In this document: piece after piece, positions 1 through 8,573 of the stretch
Position numbering within the stretch: position 1 is the first letter of the stretch
How the letters are laid out: each line of letters begins with the position of its first letter
Source of the DNA: Streptomyces sp. ISL-43
GTDB lineage: Bacteria > Actinomycetota > Actinomycetes > Streptomycetales > Streptomycetaceae
Assembly (NCBI RefSeq): GCF_018614195.1
Contig: NZ_JAGGOT010000059.1
Location: 1-64,000, forward strand
DNA length: 64,000 nt
Reading direction: 5' to 3'
Position numbers and translations under genes: made by a program
Notes under the pieces: model-generated
Database searches by the model: none
What the model was told of the DNA's origin: nothing
The model's input: the letters and a program-made list of their open reading frames with translations, nothing else

Positions 1-47
1 GGGACATGGACCGGGCGTTCGAGGCGACCATCCGCGACCTGAAGTGA
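1..47 (+). CDS. 3' end of an unidentified gene (partial)
   Basis: Only the last 14 complete codons lie in the window, in the frame whose stop TGA is at 45-47; the peptide ends in EATIRDLK. This is too short to assign a family. A strong hairpin starts 14 bases after the stop, which supports this being a true gene end. Confidence 0.5.
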   Translation, partial: DMDRAFEATIRDLK

Positions 48-60
48 ATGTGCGACGCAG

Positions 61-100
61 ACAGCGGCCCCTCGCCCGGGTTCAGGCGAGGGGCCGCTGT
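61..100 (+). terminator. Rho-independent-type terminator hairpin
   Basis: A perfect 16-bp inverted repeat (61-76 pairing with 85-100) encloses an 8-base loop (77-84). It lies just downstream of the gene ending at 47 and has no strong T-tract, as is usual in Streptomyces. Confidence 0.8.
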
Positions 101-438
101 GGAGTACGAGGTCCAATACAGGGCTTCGCCGGATTCCTGCGCCAGGACTGGGACGCCGTCCTCGCTGGCATGACGCTCACCTACTGACAGCGGCCATCGG
201 GATTTCCCCACGGACGGCCAGATGTGCCTGTGACGCTCGGTAGCCGCCTGCGGGTTGGGGTCTTGGTCGACGGACGGTCCGACACAGCCTTTGCCGTGGG
301 AGAACCGCAAGTCTGCTCATTCGCCGTCGCTCATGTGGGTGAGTCTGCGGTGGTTCGCATCGGTGCCGGTTGGGGCGGCGGTGAGGATGGCCGGAGAGGC
401 CCTGTGCCGGCTGGGCCCGTGAAGAATGGTGATACCTG
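101..438. other. Non-coding stretch with no supported gene
   Basis: No convincing gene is seen on either strand between the terminator and the gene at 439. A short open frame ending at the TGA at 185 looks like the tail of something lost, but it has no recognisable domain. The end of the stretch should hold the promoter of the gene at 439. Confidence 0.4.
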
Positions 439-957
439 ATGTCCGGAATGCCGCCCATCGGCTCTGAGATCCCCCGCTCCGTGCTCGCCATCGGTGCCGA
501 GCTGGAGTACAACGGCTCCACCATGACCCTGGACTTCCGCGGCGGCATCAAGGATCGCGTCGACGTCAACGCGAATGACCCCCTCAACAGCGTGCGCCTG
601 CGGCTCGTCGGCCACCGCATCACCGCCGAGATGCCGGACGGCGGGACTGTGACGCTGGAGCAGAACGACGTCGACGGCAACGCCGCCAGCACGCTGAAGA
701 TGACCCAGAAGGTCCCGCCGAAGTACGAGCTGCGCGAGGCCCTCGACCTCAGCCTGACCATTGAATCGAAGAACGGCACGCCCGTCGTCCTGTCCACGAA
801 GCAGTCGATGATCCTGATCGCCAAGGACATCACCCAGTTCCCCACGCGCGGCGACATCAGCACCCTGGAGAGCCCCGTCGACTTCATCGACCCCGAAAAG
901 CCCCACACCGTTGTCGCCCGCCTGGTCACCTTCAACGCCAAGACCGGCGGAATCTGA
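439..957 (+). CDS. Conserved hypothetical protein (DUF6004-like, tentative)
   Basis: This 172-residue soluble protein has no signal peptide or membrane segment. It alternates short hydrophobic and polar stretches, which suggests a mostly beta-strand fold, and ends in a phrase resembling VDF-DP-PHTVVARL. The composition recalls small Streptomyces proteins filed under DUF6004, but that assignment is from memory and weak. A second ATG three codons in is an equally possible start. A hairpin terminator follows 17 bases after the stop, so it is probably a single-gene unit. The function is unknown. It lies directly outside the mobile-element pile that starts near 1.17 kb. Confidence 0.6.
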   Translation: MSGMPPIGSEIPRSVLAIGAELEYNGSTMTLDFRGGIKDRVDVNANDPLNSVRLRLVGHRITAEMPDGGTVTLEQNDVDGNAASTLKMTQKVPPKYELREALDLSLTIESKNGTPVVLSTKQSMILIAKDITQFPTRGDISTLESPVDFIDPEKPHTVVARLVTFNAKTGGI

Positions 958-974
958 CACTCCCCGCACGGCGC

Positions 975-1012
975 GGAAGCGGTGGCTCACCCGAGTGTGG
1001 GTCACCGCTTCC
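975..1012 (+). terminator. Terminator hairpin downstream of the 439-957 gene
   Basis: Arms 975-990 and 997-1012 pair over 16 bp, the outer 10 bp perfectly and the inner six with two G-T pairs, around a 6-base loop. It starts 17 bases after the stop codon of the preceding gene. Confidence 0.75.
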
Positions 1013-1170
1013 TCCATGCCCGGGCGCCGTCGATCGGCAGCCTGGGTGAGCTATGAAGTCTGGTACAGCGCAGCCCGCCCGGGGACCGTCTCCCCAGCTG
1101 GCGTACGGGTCAGCACAGGGCCGGCGAGACTACTCGCCGTGACATTCGCGGCCGGATGACTCCCCGTCAG

Positions 1171-1322
1171 CTGGCCGCGAGCGGGGAATCCAAACTGGCC
1201 ACTATCACCTACAGCTCCGGCGTCGTCGAAGGCCACGTCAACCGTTTAGGACGATCAAGCGGCAGATGTACGGCCGAGGCTCCTTCAGACTCCTCCGCAC
1301 CCGCGTCCTGCTGCGATCGTGA
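1171..1322 (+). pseudogene. ISL3-family transposase, C-terminal remnant with frameshift
   Basis: The frame starting near 1171 reads ...TYSSGVVEGHVNR. After a one-base slip near 1245 the next frame reads TIKRQMYGRGSFRLL and then RTRVLLRS, ending at the TGA at 1320-1322. Together these match the conserved C-terminus of ISL3 transposases (WSSG-VEGH-NR-K--KRQMYGR). Everything upstream in the transposase is gone. The remnant abuts the left end of the recombinase operon, so it marks older IS debris into or beside which the later element inserted. Confidence 0.75.
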
Positions 1323-1351
1323 CCGTCACGAAATGCCGACCAGACCCGTTT

Positions 1352-1792
1352 TCAAGAACCCCCATCAGGTCGGAGTGGGATGACGCGGCCACCGCTGGCA
1401 GCGAGTTCCTGGCGGAGTTGGGTGTTGTCGTGGTGAAGGGCTGCGATGGCGATGGCTGCGGCTTCCAGGCGCCGATTCGTGACGGTGCACTCGCGGGTCT
1501 TCTCGGCGAGTTTCCGGCGGAGCCGGGTGATCTCGTCGTCGCGTCGGGCTTCGCCCGGCGTGGTGGTGCCGTGCTCGGCGACGTGGTCGTCCCACTCGGC
1601 GAGGATGATGACGGCGCGGTTCATGGTGGCACGGCTGACCTGGGCCTCTCGCCAAAGGTTCTCCTTGGTGAGGCGTCCGTCGGTGTGCTGGGGCTTGCCG
1701 TCGAAGAGCCGCCGCATGGCGGCCCGTAGGGCCGCGGCGGTCTTCGCGGAGACACCGTCTTCTGTGAGAGAGCGGCTGTGTGATGTGGTCAC
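1352..1792 (-). CDS. TnpC-like small accessory protein (DUF6262 type)
   Basis: This 146-residue protein is encoded last in the recombinase operon; its start overlaps the end of the preceding gene by four bases. Residues from about 20 to 70 look like a small helical, DNA-binding-like region with SRATMNRA, reminiscent of a winged or simple HTH. Residues about 80 to 125 are a charged coiled coil (DDEITRLRRKLAEKTREC and onward). Small coiled-coil proteins of this size (TnpC, DUF6262) regularly accompany tyrosine-recombinase trios and influence insertion orientation and efficiency in Tn554. Its stop codon lies inside the left copy of the imperfect direct repeat. Confidence 0.7.
   Translation of the reverse strand: MTTSHSRSLTEDGVSAKTAAALRAAMRRLFDGKPQHTDGRLTKENLWREAQVSRATMNRAVIILAEWDDHVAEHGTTTPGEARRDDEITRLRRKLAEKTRECTVTNRRLEAAAIAIAALHHDNTQLRQELAASGGRVIPLRPDGGS
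1353..1379. repeat. Imperfect direct repeat, left copy
   Basis: CAAGAAC, then CATCAG and then CGGAGTG occur in this order and with near-equal spacing here and at 7350-7376. The copy covers the stop codon of the small accessory gene. It may be an attachment-site remnant of the recombinase element. Confidence 0.35.
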
Positions 1793-3870
1793 GGTGTTTC
1801 CTCGTGGACCTTGGCGAGGACGGCTTCGGTCCTTTCCAGCTCGCGGGTGATCAGCGTCCTTCGGGCGGCGGGCAGGGCGGGGTTGTCCAGGAGCTTGAGC
1901 TGGGTGCGTCGGTGTGAGTCATAGATAGGGACGTGCTCGGGTCCGATCATGCTGTTGGGGCAGCGGTCGGGCCGACAGCGGCTATCCAGGGGCCCGGTGT
2001 GGCCCTCGGGGAGGACCGCCTTCTCCAGACAGATGGTCCCGGCGGGGTTGGCCTCATCGAACAGGCAGTGGTTCAGCGTTCCGAAGCGGATCGTGATGCG
2101 GGCCTTGCGCAGGAGGCTGTCCTCGACGCGGGCGTCACCGCTGCGGGCTGAGACCGTGGCTTCGATGTGGTCGAAGGTCTCCTTGATGCGGCCGGCGCCA
2201 GGACCGAAACCGATGTTCTTTCCGCTTTTGTGGTCGCCGTAGAGGTCCTTGATCCGGCGGAACTTCGCGGCGTCGACAGCGGACTGGAGGTGGTCCGCCC
2301 AGGCCGGGTCGGAGGCGGCATAGCCACGTGTCGAGCGGTTGGCCAGGGCCCGAGTAGCGACGTGTTTCAGCTGGATGCCCAGCGCGATCTCTGAGCCGGG
2401 GAACTGGTCGGTCAGCATCGCCATGGTGCGGCGGAACATATGAGGTCGGGCCTTGCCTGGTGGGATCTCGTCCAGCCCGGACCAGTTCCGACCGGCGTTG
2501 GCGAAGTTGATGAACTGCTCCACCATCTGCGGGCCGTGGGGAGAGAAGTGGTGGAGGCGGATGGGCGCGAAGACCCGATCAGCATGGACGGAGACGGCCT
2601 CGGCGACCGCGATGGCTTCGGCGACCGGCTTGGTGATCCACCAGTGCTTGCGGGGCAGGCCCGGATGGTCCTTCTGCAGCGTGGAGGCGATGGCGGGCGA
2701 GTTGTAGTGCTCGACCACACTGCCGCGGGTGATCGCCTGGATCTCGGAGTCCCTCATCGTCGAAAGCCCTGCGACCAGGACGAAGGCCGCGTTGCGGAGT
2801 GCGCCGTGGAGTCGGAAGAGGTTGTTGGGGGTGATGCCCCGGTGCCAGGGGCCGGTGGTGCCGTCCGGCCGCGGCACCCGGGCCAGCCCGGAGGCCAGCC
2901 CCTCGCAGGTGATACGGCCGTCGGCGACGGCCCGCATGACCTTGTCGCGCCGTGCCGGCGAAGCGGTGAGGGTGTAGTGGGGCCGGCCGGACAGGCCGAC
3001 GAGGAGGTCGAGCAGATGCCAGTGGACGCGAGGGCTTCCGTCCTCAAGTGTCCTGTTGGAGTAGACCGGGATCTTGTTCCGTGGGTCCTCGATCCAGGCA
3101 TCGACCTCGGCTTGCCGCCCAGCGATGGAAGGTGCGGCCTTGCTCCGAAGTTCCTCATAGCGGCGGGTGGCCCGCAGAATGTCCGGGGCAAAGGTGTGAA
3201 CGTAGGCCCAGGCCGCGCGGATGAGTGGGAACCAGACCTCCGGTTTGACCGCTTCGGTCGACAACTCCGTCCGCCCGGGGCAGCCGGCGACCTGCCGCGC
3301 GCTTCGGCCCTTCCAGGGGTCACCAGCCGGCCAGCCACCGGTGAGAGCCGGGCCGAGGACCGCCAGCTTCTTCAGGAAGGCGACGGCCGCGGTCACTGTG
3401 CCCGGCTTCCGCACCGCCCGTAGATCGTTGACGCGTTGGTGCAAGTCATGGTGGTTCCACTCACCGGGCCGCGCGGGCAGGCCCGCCTTGTCGGCCCAGT
3501 CGATGAGCTGCCGCATCCTTGAGACGGCCTGGACCAACGTCGCGATGTCAGCGCGGTCGTCGCCGAGATGTACCCCGATGTCGTGGAGGGCCTCGTGGTG
3601 CGGATTGGCCATGGCCATGAGGACCTCGCGGGCCAGGAGATTCCAGGCTGGATCGGTCAGGTGCCCGCTGAACTGAACCCTCCACTGGCAGCGCATGAGA
3701 TTGGGCGGACGGCGGACGACGTCGTTGAAATCCCAGACGGCCGTGTCGCCGAATCGTGGCAGCACCATACTTCTTTCGCGTACTTGGTCCAGGAGCGGGT
3801 GGCTCTGCAGGACCGGCTCGTCGTCGCCGAACAGCGAACCGGTGCGGGCCGCCTGCTGGTTGAGGATCAC
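1789..3870 (-). CDS. Tyrosine site-specific recombinase, third of the trio
   Basis: This 693-residue protein has a C-terminal phage-integrase-type catalytic domain. The visible catalytic set is Arg373 in LSTMRDSEI, His477-x-x-Arg480 in PHMFRRT, His503 in LKHV and Tyr517 in RGYAA, so the active site looks complete. The long N-terminal part (about 1-350) is typical of trio recombinases rather than simple phage integrases. A cysteine-rich tail near 610-650 (C...C...C-x3-C) could bind zinc. Start and stop overlap the neighbouring genes by four bases, so translation should be coupled. It is probably one of the catalytic subunits that excise and insert the element. Confidence 0.8.
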   Translation of the reverse strand: MILNQQAARTGSLFGDDEPVLQSHPLLDQVRERSMVLPRFGDTAVWDFNDVVRRPPNLMRCQWRVQFSGHLTDPAWNLLAREVLMAMANPHHEALHDIGVHLGDDRADIATLVQAVSRMRQLIDWADKAGLPARPGEWNHHDLHQRVNDLRAVRKPGTVTAAVAFLKKLAVLGPALTGGWPAGDPWKGRSARQVAGCPGRTELSTEAVKPEVWFPLIRAAWAYVHTFAPDILRATRRYEELRSKAAPSIAGRQAEVDAWIEDPRNKIPVYSNRTLEDGSPRVHWHLLDLLVGLSGRPHYTLTASPARRDKVMRAVADGRITCEGLASGLARVPRPDGTTGPWHRGITPNNLFRLHGALRNAAFVLVAGLSTMRDSEIQAITRGSVVEHYNSPAIASTLQKDHPGLPRKHWWITKPVAEAIAVAEAVSVHADRVFAPIRLHHFSPHGPQMVEQFINFANAGRNWSGLDEIPPGKARPHMFRRTMAMLTDQFPGSEIALGIQLKHVATRALANRSTRGYAASDPAWADHLQSAVDAAKFRRIKDLYGDHKSGKNIGFGPGAGRIKETFDHIEATVSARSGDARVEDSLLRKARITIRFGTLNHCLFDEANPAGTICLEKAVLPEGHTGPLDSRCRPDRCPNSMIGPEHVPIYDSHRRTQLKLLDNPALPAARRTLITRELERTEAVLAKVHEETP

Positions 3871-5813
3871 TGGTCGAACTCCGTGTGTGCGGCGAGGGGA
3901 AGATGGGCGGCTTCGCTTCCCTCCTCGATGTGGCGGCGAGCCATGGCCAGCTCTTCGGGACTCCGGTCAGTGAGGACGCCCAGCAGGTTCGTCCAGCTCT
4001 GGCCCCACTGCGCGGTGAAGGCTGCGGGCGGAAGACGTCGTCTGGCCCGCTCCAGATGCTCGTGGAAGAGGAGGAGCTGGGGCAGGTTGCTGGGGAGGAT
4101 CCAGGCATTGCGGCATTCCAGGCAGCGCAATGGGGCGACCGCGCAGAGCTCGCCGGGCGGGCTGAACGGGGACTGCCGCGGGTCACGGCAATGGGACAGG
4201 CCCATGTCCAGCTGTCCGCTGATGATCCCTTCGGCTTCGCCGGCCTGAAGGCCCAGCGACTGCAGGTCGCGGCTGTCCCGCCCGGCATCCGCCCCGGCGG
4301 CGATAACGGTGGGGCCGTCGACGGCCTGGCGGAACCAGTGGTCCTGCGAGGCGGTGATGACCTCGCCGGAGATGATCCGCAAGGTGGTGCCCTGGGCATA
4401 GTGGCCCGCGAACGTCTCCTCCAGGTGGTCATCGGCGGCGACACTGAGCCGGCCCCGGGCCAGGATCGCCTTCTCGACCTTGGTCGCCTTCCGCAAGCGA
4501 GCAATGTGCGGCTTGCCGGAGACCGTGATGTCCCTGTCTTTGATCCAGGCGGCGAACGTCGAGGAGGGGACCGCATAGTTCCAGCGGTCGAAGACGAGCG
4601 ACTCGTCGGCCCGCACCACGGCCCGCACGAACAGTGTGTCGTCGACCTCGGGCAACTGTTCGCGGACCTTCGCAGTGACCTCCAGCAGGCGGCGAACGAT
4701 CACACTTGCCTCGCGTCGGGGCCGGTCCCTGTACTCAAAGGCAGCGGCCTCCGGCTCGGGCTGACGCGCGACACTGCCGTCGCGGAAGGCCCGGTGCCGC
4801 ACCCGGCCAGCCCGCTTCTTCTCCAAGGTCAACCGCACCCCCGCCGGGAGGAACTCCACGTCCTTGGCCCCGAGACCGGTCACCTCCTCGGAAGTGTGGC
4901 CGGTCGCATCGACCAACAGGACGCGGAAAGCGTGCAGCTCGATGCTGGCCGGATAGAGACGAGCGACAAGCCGGCATACGAGTTGATGCCGTGCGACGTT
5001 GGCGGCGACCCGTCCGTCGGGCCGCATCACCAACTCCCGCAAATCCCGCGGCCAGCGGGAGACCGACGGCAGTCGGGACGTGATGTCCTTCGGACTGATC
5101 TCCTGCCGGGACAGACCCCAGAGCAGATCGGGCAGATGCAGCCAGCTGCCCGTCTCGGGGTGCTGCCCCTGCTCCGCCAGCCGCCACCCTGCAACCAGCC
5201 GCTTCTCCAGCTCGTTCACAGCCGCCCAGGCAGCACGGACGAGGGTCTGCTTGTCCTTGCGGGAGAATTCGTCGTGGCCGTCCGTTTCACCCCAGGCGAC
5301 CAGCAACGGCCCCTGGACCACGCGGACCAGGGCAGTGTCCGTCGGCCGTTCAGGGTGATCATCCCGCCTGATGACCAGGGTTCGAAGCGCCGACGCCAGG
5401 TAGCCAGGCCACATGGACCCGGCCGCATACGTTGCCGGCAGCCCTCGCTCCCACTTCACCAGCAGCCGGGCCGACCGTGGGCTGGTCAAGTCCACCGTCC
5501 CGTCATCACCAGCGGCCTCCAGCTCGGCATCGACCATCGTGCAGAACCGGTCGATGGCCCGCCGGTATGCGTCGCCGGGACCAGCGGTGACCGCTGTGGC
5601 CTCCACGTACTCGACCCACGCGTCAGCAAGCTGGGCTGCGAGCCCAGAACACCGGTAGGCCCCCGGATCGAGCGTCAGGACCTGGACCCGGCCTCTCTTC
5701 ACGCAGGAAACCGAACGGACACCGATCCGGCCCGCCAGCTGAGCTTGCTCCTGTGCACGTTCGCCGTACTCGGATCCGCCAGCACCCTGGTAGTCGTGGC
5801 GTCGGACCATCAC
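3867..5813 (-). CDS. Tyrosine recombinase-like protein, second of the trio, degenerate active site
   Basis: This 648-residue protein overlaps the genes before and after it by four bases. The fold can be followed: the segment 298-318 corresponds to the first catalytic motif, HIARLRK to the HxxR box, and AGHYAQG to the final box. However, the first motif reads TGHTSEE at 304-310, with Thr307 where the catalytic Arg normally sits. The C-terminus carries a cysteine cluster (C...C...C-x2-C, in LRCLECRNAW) suggestive of zinc binding. It may be a structural or DNA-binding partner for the two complete recombinases. A sequencing error is unlikely to explain the loss, because the reading frame is intact throughout. 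Confidence 0.7.
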   Translation of the reverse strand: MMVRRHDYQGAGGSEYGERAQEQAQLAGRIGVRSVSCVKRGRVQVLTLDPGAYRCSGLAAQLADAWVEYVEATAVTAGPGDAYRRAIDRFCTMVDAELEAAGDDGTVDLTSPRSARLLVKWERGLPATYAAGSMWPGYLASALRTLVIRRDDHPERPTDTALVRVVQGPLLVAWGETDGHDEFSRKDKQTLVRAAWAAVNELEKRLVAGWRLAEQGQHPETGSWLHLPDLLWGLSRQEISPKDITSRLPSVSRWPRDLRELVMRPDGRVAANVARHQLVCRLVARLYPASIELHAFRVLLVDATGHTSEEVTGLGAKDVEFLPAGVRLTLEKKRAGRVRHRAFRDGSVARQPEPEAAAFEYRDRPRREASVIVRRLLEVTAKVREQLPEVDDTLFVRAVVRADESLVFDRWNYAVPSSTFAAWIKDRDITVSGKPHIARLRKATKVEKAILARGRLSVAADDHLEETFAGHYAQGTTLRIISGEVITASQDHWFRQAVDGPTVIAAGADAGRDSRDLQSLGLQAGEAEGIISGQLDMGLSHCRDPRQSPFSPPGELCAVAPLRCLECRNAWILPSNLPQLLLFHEHLERARRRLPPAAFTAQWGQSWTNLLGVLTDRSPEELAMARRHIEEGSEAAHLPLAAHTEFDQ

Positions 5814-7291
5814 TGCCCACCTCGCAAAGCCCCCGGCTCCAGCCCGAAGGCATGCGCGGCGATCTGGGCGTAGGTGGCCTCCTCGTCCGTGTCACCGACC
5901 CAGCCGCTGAACGCCTCCTCGAATTCGTTGATCAGGTCGTCGGTGTATTCAAGGTAGGCGTAGGTGGTTTCTGGGCTCGCGTGGCCGAGTCTGCGGCTCA
6001 CGATCAGCAGCGGGTTGTGCCGGATGTGCCCCGACAGGTAGCGGTCGTGGCGTCGGCGGCGGGCCGCGTGATCCGGCTCCTCGCCGTCCATCAGCCGCTC
6101 CAGGTACGACAAGAGCTGCAGAGCGTAGGTGTGCCGAAGATCGTGCCAGCGCCACCTCTTTGCCGGCAGCCGCGGCGTCGTCCTATCCGCCTGGTCCTGC
6201 ATCCGCCGCCAGGCCGCGTGCCGGTAACGCTTCCACGAGTCGGCGCCGGGCATCAGCCCGCTGCGGCCAACGAACACCGTGAGCGCCTCCAGCCCGAACT
6301 CGCCCTCATAGACGGTGATCCGCCGCAAGTCGGCGGGCATCGCCTGCATGTCGAACTCCCGCAGAACACCGTCCAAGGTCCCGCGGACGCGGCCGGACTC
6401 GTGGTCGATGCGCGAGACAACGAACAGATCGCGGTGCCGACGGCCCAGATTCCGGGCGGCGGCCGCCGTCAGCTCCGGACGTTCCAGCAGCACGTAGGTG
6501 TCGACCGATCCGACCGCATCCTCAGGGACGTAGACGGTGCGGGCCTTCCCGTACTTCGCGCAGGCTTGAACCGTGAACTCTGCCACCTGGCCGTGAGGTG
6601 TGACTCCGATGCCGAGCTCGGGCAACAGCACCGTCGCCCACTCCTGCCAGCGCGCCCCTGAGCCCAGGGCCAGATCGGAACCCGCGCGGTTGCGGTGCGG
6701 CGCCCAACCCCGAAAGGTCCGGTCGACCTGGGAGTCCGGCCGCTGACCGCCCAGGCCGACGTCGCGGAAGTAGCGGTACTGATTGAGCGTGAGGTGCCGG
6801 ATGTCCATGCCCCGCCGGACCCGGGGAGCGAGCGGATTACGTCCTCGGGCCGCCACCCGCACCGGCCGGTGCGGCAGATAGCCCTCGTCCACAGCGAACC
6901 CGAAGAACTGATCCAGCAGCCCAGACTCCTTGCCCCAGGCTGACGTGCCGATGGGCCGTTCCTGTAACTGGGTCCGAACCTTCTTGAACGCCACCACATC
7001 AGACTCGGTGGCCGAGAGGACGTCATGGCCGCGGCCCTCCTGGTGCCCGGCGAACCGGGCCATGATCCGCCCGTAGTCCTTCAGCGTGGACCGGGCCAGA
7101 TCGGCGTACGACATGTTCCGGCCCCACGAGCACAACGGCTCGACCGGCATCATCGTCTCGTCGTCCAGGTAGATCGGCGTCCCGTCCGAGATCGATCGGT
7201 GTACCAACAACCCGGCCGCTTCTTCGCCGGACAGCACCGGACTTTCCAGATGGTTCGTCACCACCTTCGAGTCCACCGAGAACAACAGCAT
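5810..7291 (-). CDS. Tyrosine site-specific recombinase, first of the trio
   Basis: The protein has 493 residues from the ATG at 7291. I chose this start because AGGGGG lies six bases upstream; the longer frame to a TTG at 7312 has no such site. The catalytic residues are all visible: Arg214 in GARWQEW, His383-x-x-Arg386 in WHDLRHTYA, His437 in RRLGHAS and Tyr446 in the following ETTYAYLEY. The N-terminal region should hold the core-binding SAM-like domain. It is the promoter-proximal gene of the four-gene recombinase operon and overlaps the second gene by four bases. Its upstream region runs directly into the truncated IS110 gene. Confidence 0.8.
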   Translation of the reverse strand: MLLFSVDSKVVTNHLESPVLSGEEAAGLLVHRSISDGTPIYLDDETMMPVEPLCSWGRNMSYADLARSTLKDYGRIMARFAGHQEGRGHDVLSATESDVVAFKKVRTQLQERPIGTSAWGKESGLLDQFFGFAVDEGYLPHRPVRVAARGRNPLAPRVRRGMDIRHLTLNQYRYFRDVGLGGQRPDSQVDRTFRGWAPHRNRAGSDLALGSGARWQEWATVLLPELGIGVTPHGQVAEFTVQACAKYGKARTVYVPEDAVGSVDTYVLLERPELTAAAARNLGRRHRDLFVVSRIDHESGRVRGTLDGVLREFDMQAMPADLRRITVYEGEFGLEALTVFVGRSGLMPGADSWKRYRHAAWRRMQDQADRTTPRLPAKRWRWHDLRHTYALQLLSYLERLMDGEEPDHAARRRRHDRYLSGHIRHNPLLIVSRRLGHASPETTYAYLEYTDDLINEFEEAFSGWVGDTDEEATYAQIAAHAFGLEPGALRGGQ

Positions 7292-7349
7292 CTTCATCCC
7301 CCTGTGAGACAACGCGGGAGGCCAGAGATAGCAGCGGGCCGAAGGGCTC

Positions 7350-7376
7350 CAAGAACACGTTCATCAGCCGGAGCGA
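7350..7376. repeat. Imperfect direct repeat, right copy
   Basis: CAAGAAC, CATCAG and CGGAGCG match the left copy at 1353-1379 with a one- to two-base spacing change. It lies between the first recombinase gene and the truncated end of the IS110 transposase gene. Confidence 0.35.
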
Positions 7377-7409
7377 CACCTCATGAGACAGATCTGGACT
7401 GCCCCAAGA

Positions 7410-8573
7410 AAAGCGGTTGAAGAGGTTCCGTTGTGCGGCGACGTGACGTTCGCCGGCTGCTCGACGGCGGTCGTAGTGGGCTCTGGCACCTGGAGACCGG
7501 GTGAGAGAGACAAAGGCCCAGACGTAGCCGACGGCAGCCAGTCTCTGGTTCTTGACCTTCCGGCTCATGACCATGCAGCTCTTGCCACTGGCCCTGGTGA
7601 CCGGGGCGCTTCCCGCGTAGGCCTTCAACGATCCGGCGTTGGCAAACCGGGCCCGGTCATCGCCGATCTCCGCCAGGACCCGGGCGCCCGTCAGGGAGGC
7701 GAGACCCGGAAAGCTACGGATGATCGCGGCGTCGGGATGCTCTTCGAAGGCGTGGGTGACGGCTTCTTCGAGCTGTTCAGCGTTGTCGCAGGCGGTGTTC
7801 AGCTGCCTGACCAGGGCGGATGCCTGATGGCCGAGAGCCGCCTCGACCTGCGGGAGCTGGTGGAAGTACTCGCGCTTGAAGACCTCGTGGAGCCTTACGG
7901 CCTCGGCCTGGATGCCGCGGACCCGGCCGGCCTGCTTGAGCAGCGACTGCAGGCGCCGCCGTGTCAGCTTCGCAGCCAGGGCCGGGGTCGGAGCTGCGGT
8001 CAGGATGCTGCGGGCTTCCCTCGAGCACAGGCCGTGCTTGTGCCGGGCGAAGGCCTCGAGGATCGCCGGGTAGAACTCTCTGAGCTGCGAGCGGAGTTTG
8101 TTCTGGGCTTGGCCGCGGGCCCAGACGGCGTCCTGCTGGGCCCGCGCGAGGACGGCAATGGCCTGCACGAGCTCGGAGTCCGCGGGCAGCGGCCGGTAGG
8201 CGGCCATGTCGGTTCGCAGGATGTTGGCCAGGGCTGCGGCGTCGATGGCGTCTGACTTCTTGCGGGCGACAGAGTGGCGGTCCCGGTAGCGGGCGACTGC
8301 CAGCGGGTTGATCGCGAAGACCGGCCGACCGGTTGCCCGCAGGCAGGCGACGAGGAGTCCCCGCGATGTCTCGATCGCCACGGGAATCGGGGCATCCTCA
8401 CTATCGCCGTGTTCGGCCAGCAGAGCCGTGAGCTGGGCGAATCCCCCCGCGTCGTCGCTGATCCGCACCTTGGCGAGTTGCTTTCCCCCGGCATCGACCA
8501 GGGCTATGTCGTGGTGGTCTTCGGCCCAGTCCACCCCACAGAACACTGGCGTCGGTAATCCGGCGATCTCCAT
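7410..8573 (-). pseudogene. IS110-family transposase, 3'-truncated
   Basis: The DEDD (RuvC-like) domain is visible: Asp15 in CGVDWAED, Glu68 in AIETSRG, and Asp108/Asp111 in KKSDAIDAA. It is followed by the transposase_20 domain with YAGSAPVTRASGKS, which contains the region of the catalytic serine. The start is the ATG at 8573, because AAGGAGG lies five bases upstream; a longer frame begins at 8588. Family similarity stops at ...AAQRNLFNRF (codon at 7410-7412). The open frame then runs on into unrelated sequence to 7023, overlapping the first recombinase gene antisense. About 20-30 normal C-terminal residues and the IS end are lost, so the element should be immobile. Confidence 0.85.

Larger units (their letters stand above)
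1352..7380 (-). mobile_element. Recombinase-in-trio / Tn554-like element (four-gene operon)
   Basis: Three large tyrosine recombinase genes and one small coiled-coil gene lie head to tail on the minus strand, and every junction is a 4-base ATGA-type overlap. This order (recombinase A, B, C, then a small TnpC-like protein) matches recombinase-in-trio and Tn554-type elements. The left edge lies at the small gene's stop. The right edge lies between the first gene and the truncated IS110 gene. An imperfect direct repeat occurs at 1353-1379 and 7350-7376. No cargo gene is present. The exact termini are inferred, not proven. Confidence 0.65.

Noticed and set aside
331..1017. Long minus-strand frame of 228 residues opposite the 439-957 gene
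   Set aside because: It is the antisense of a better-supported plus-strand gene and has no domain. Such shadow frames are normal in high-GC DNA.
2440..5873. Long plus-strand frames opposite the recombinase genes (327 and 662 residues)
   Set aside because: They lie antisense to three genes with clear catalytic motifs and have no ribosome sites or family similarity.
7023..7409. C-terminal extension of the IS110 frame into the recombinase gene
   Set aside because: Family similarity ends at 7410. The rest is antisense to the first recombinase and is only fortuitously open.
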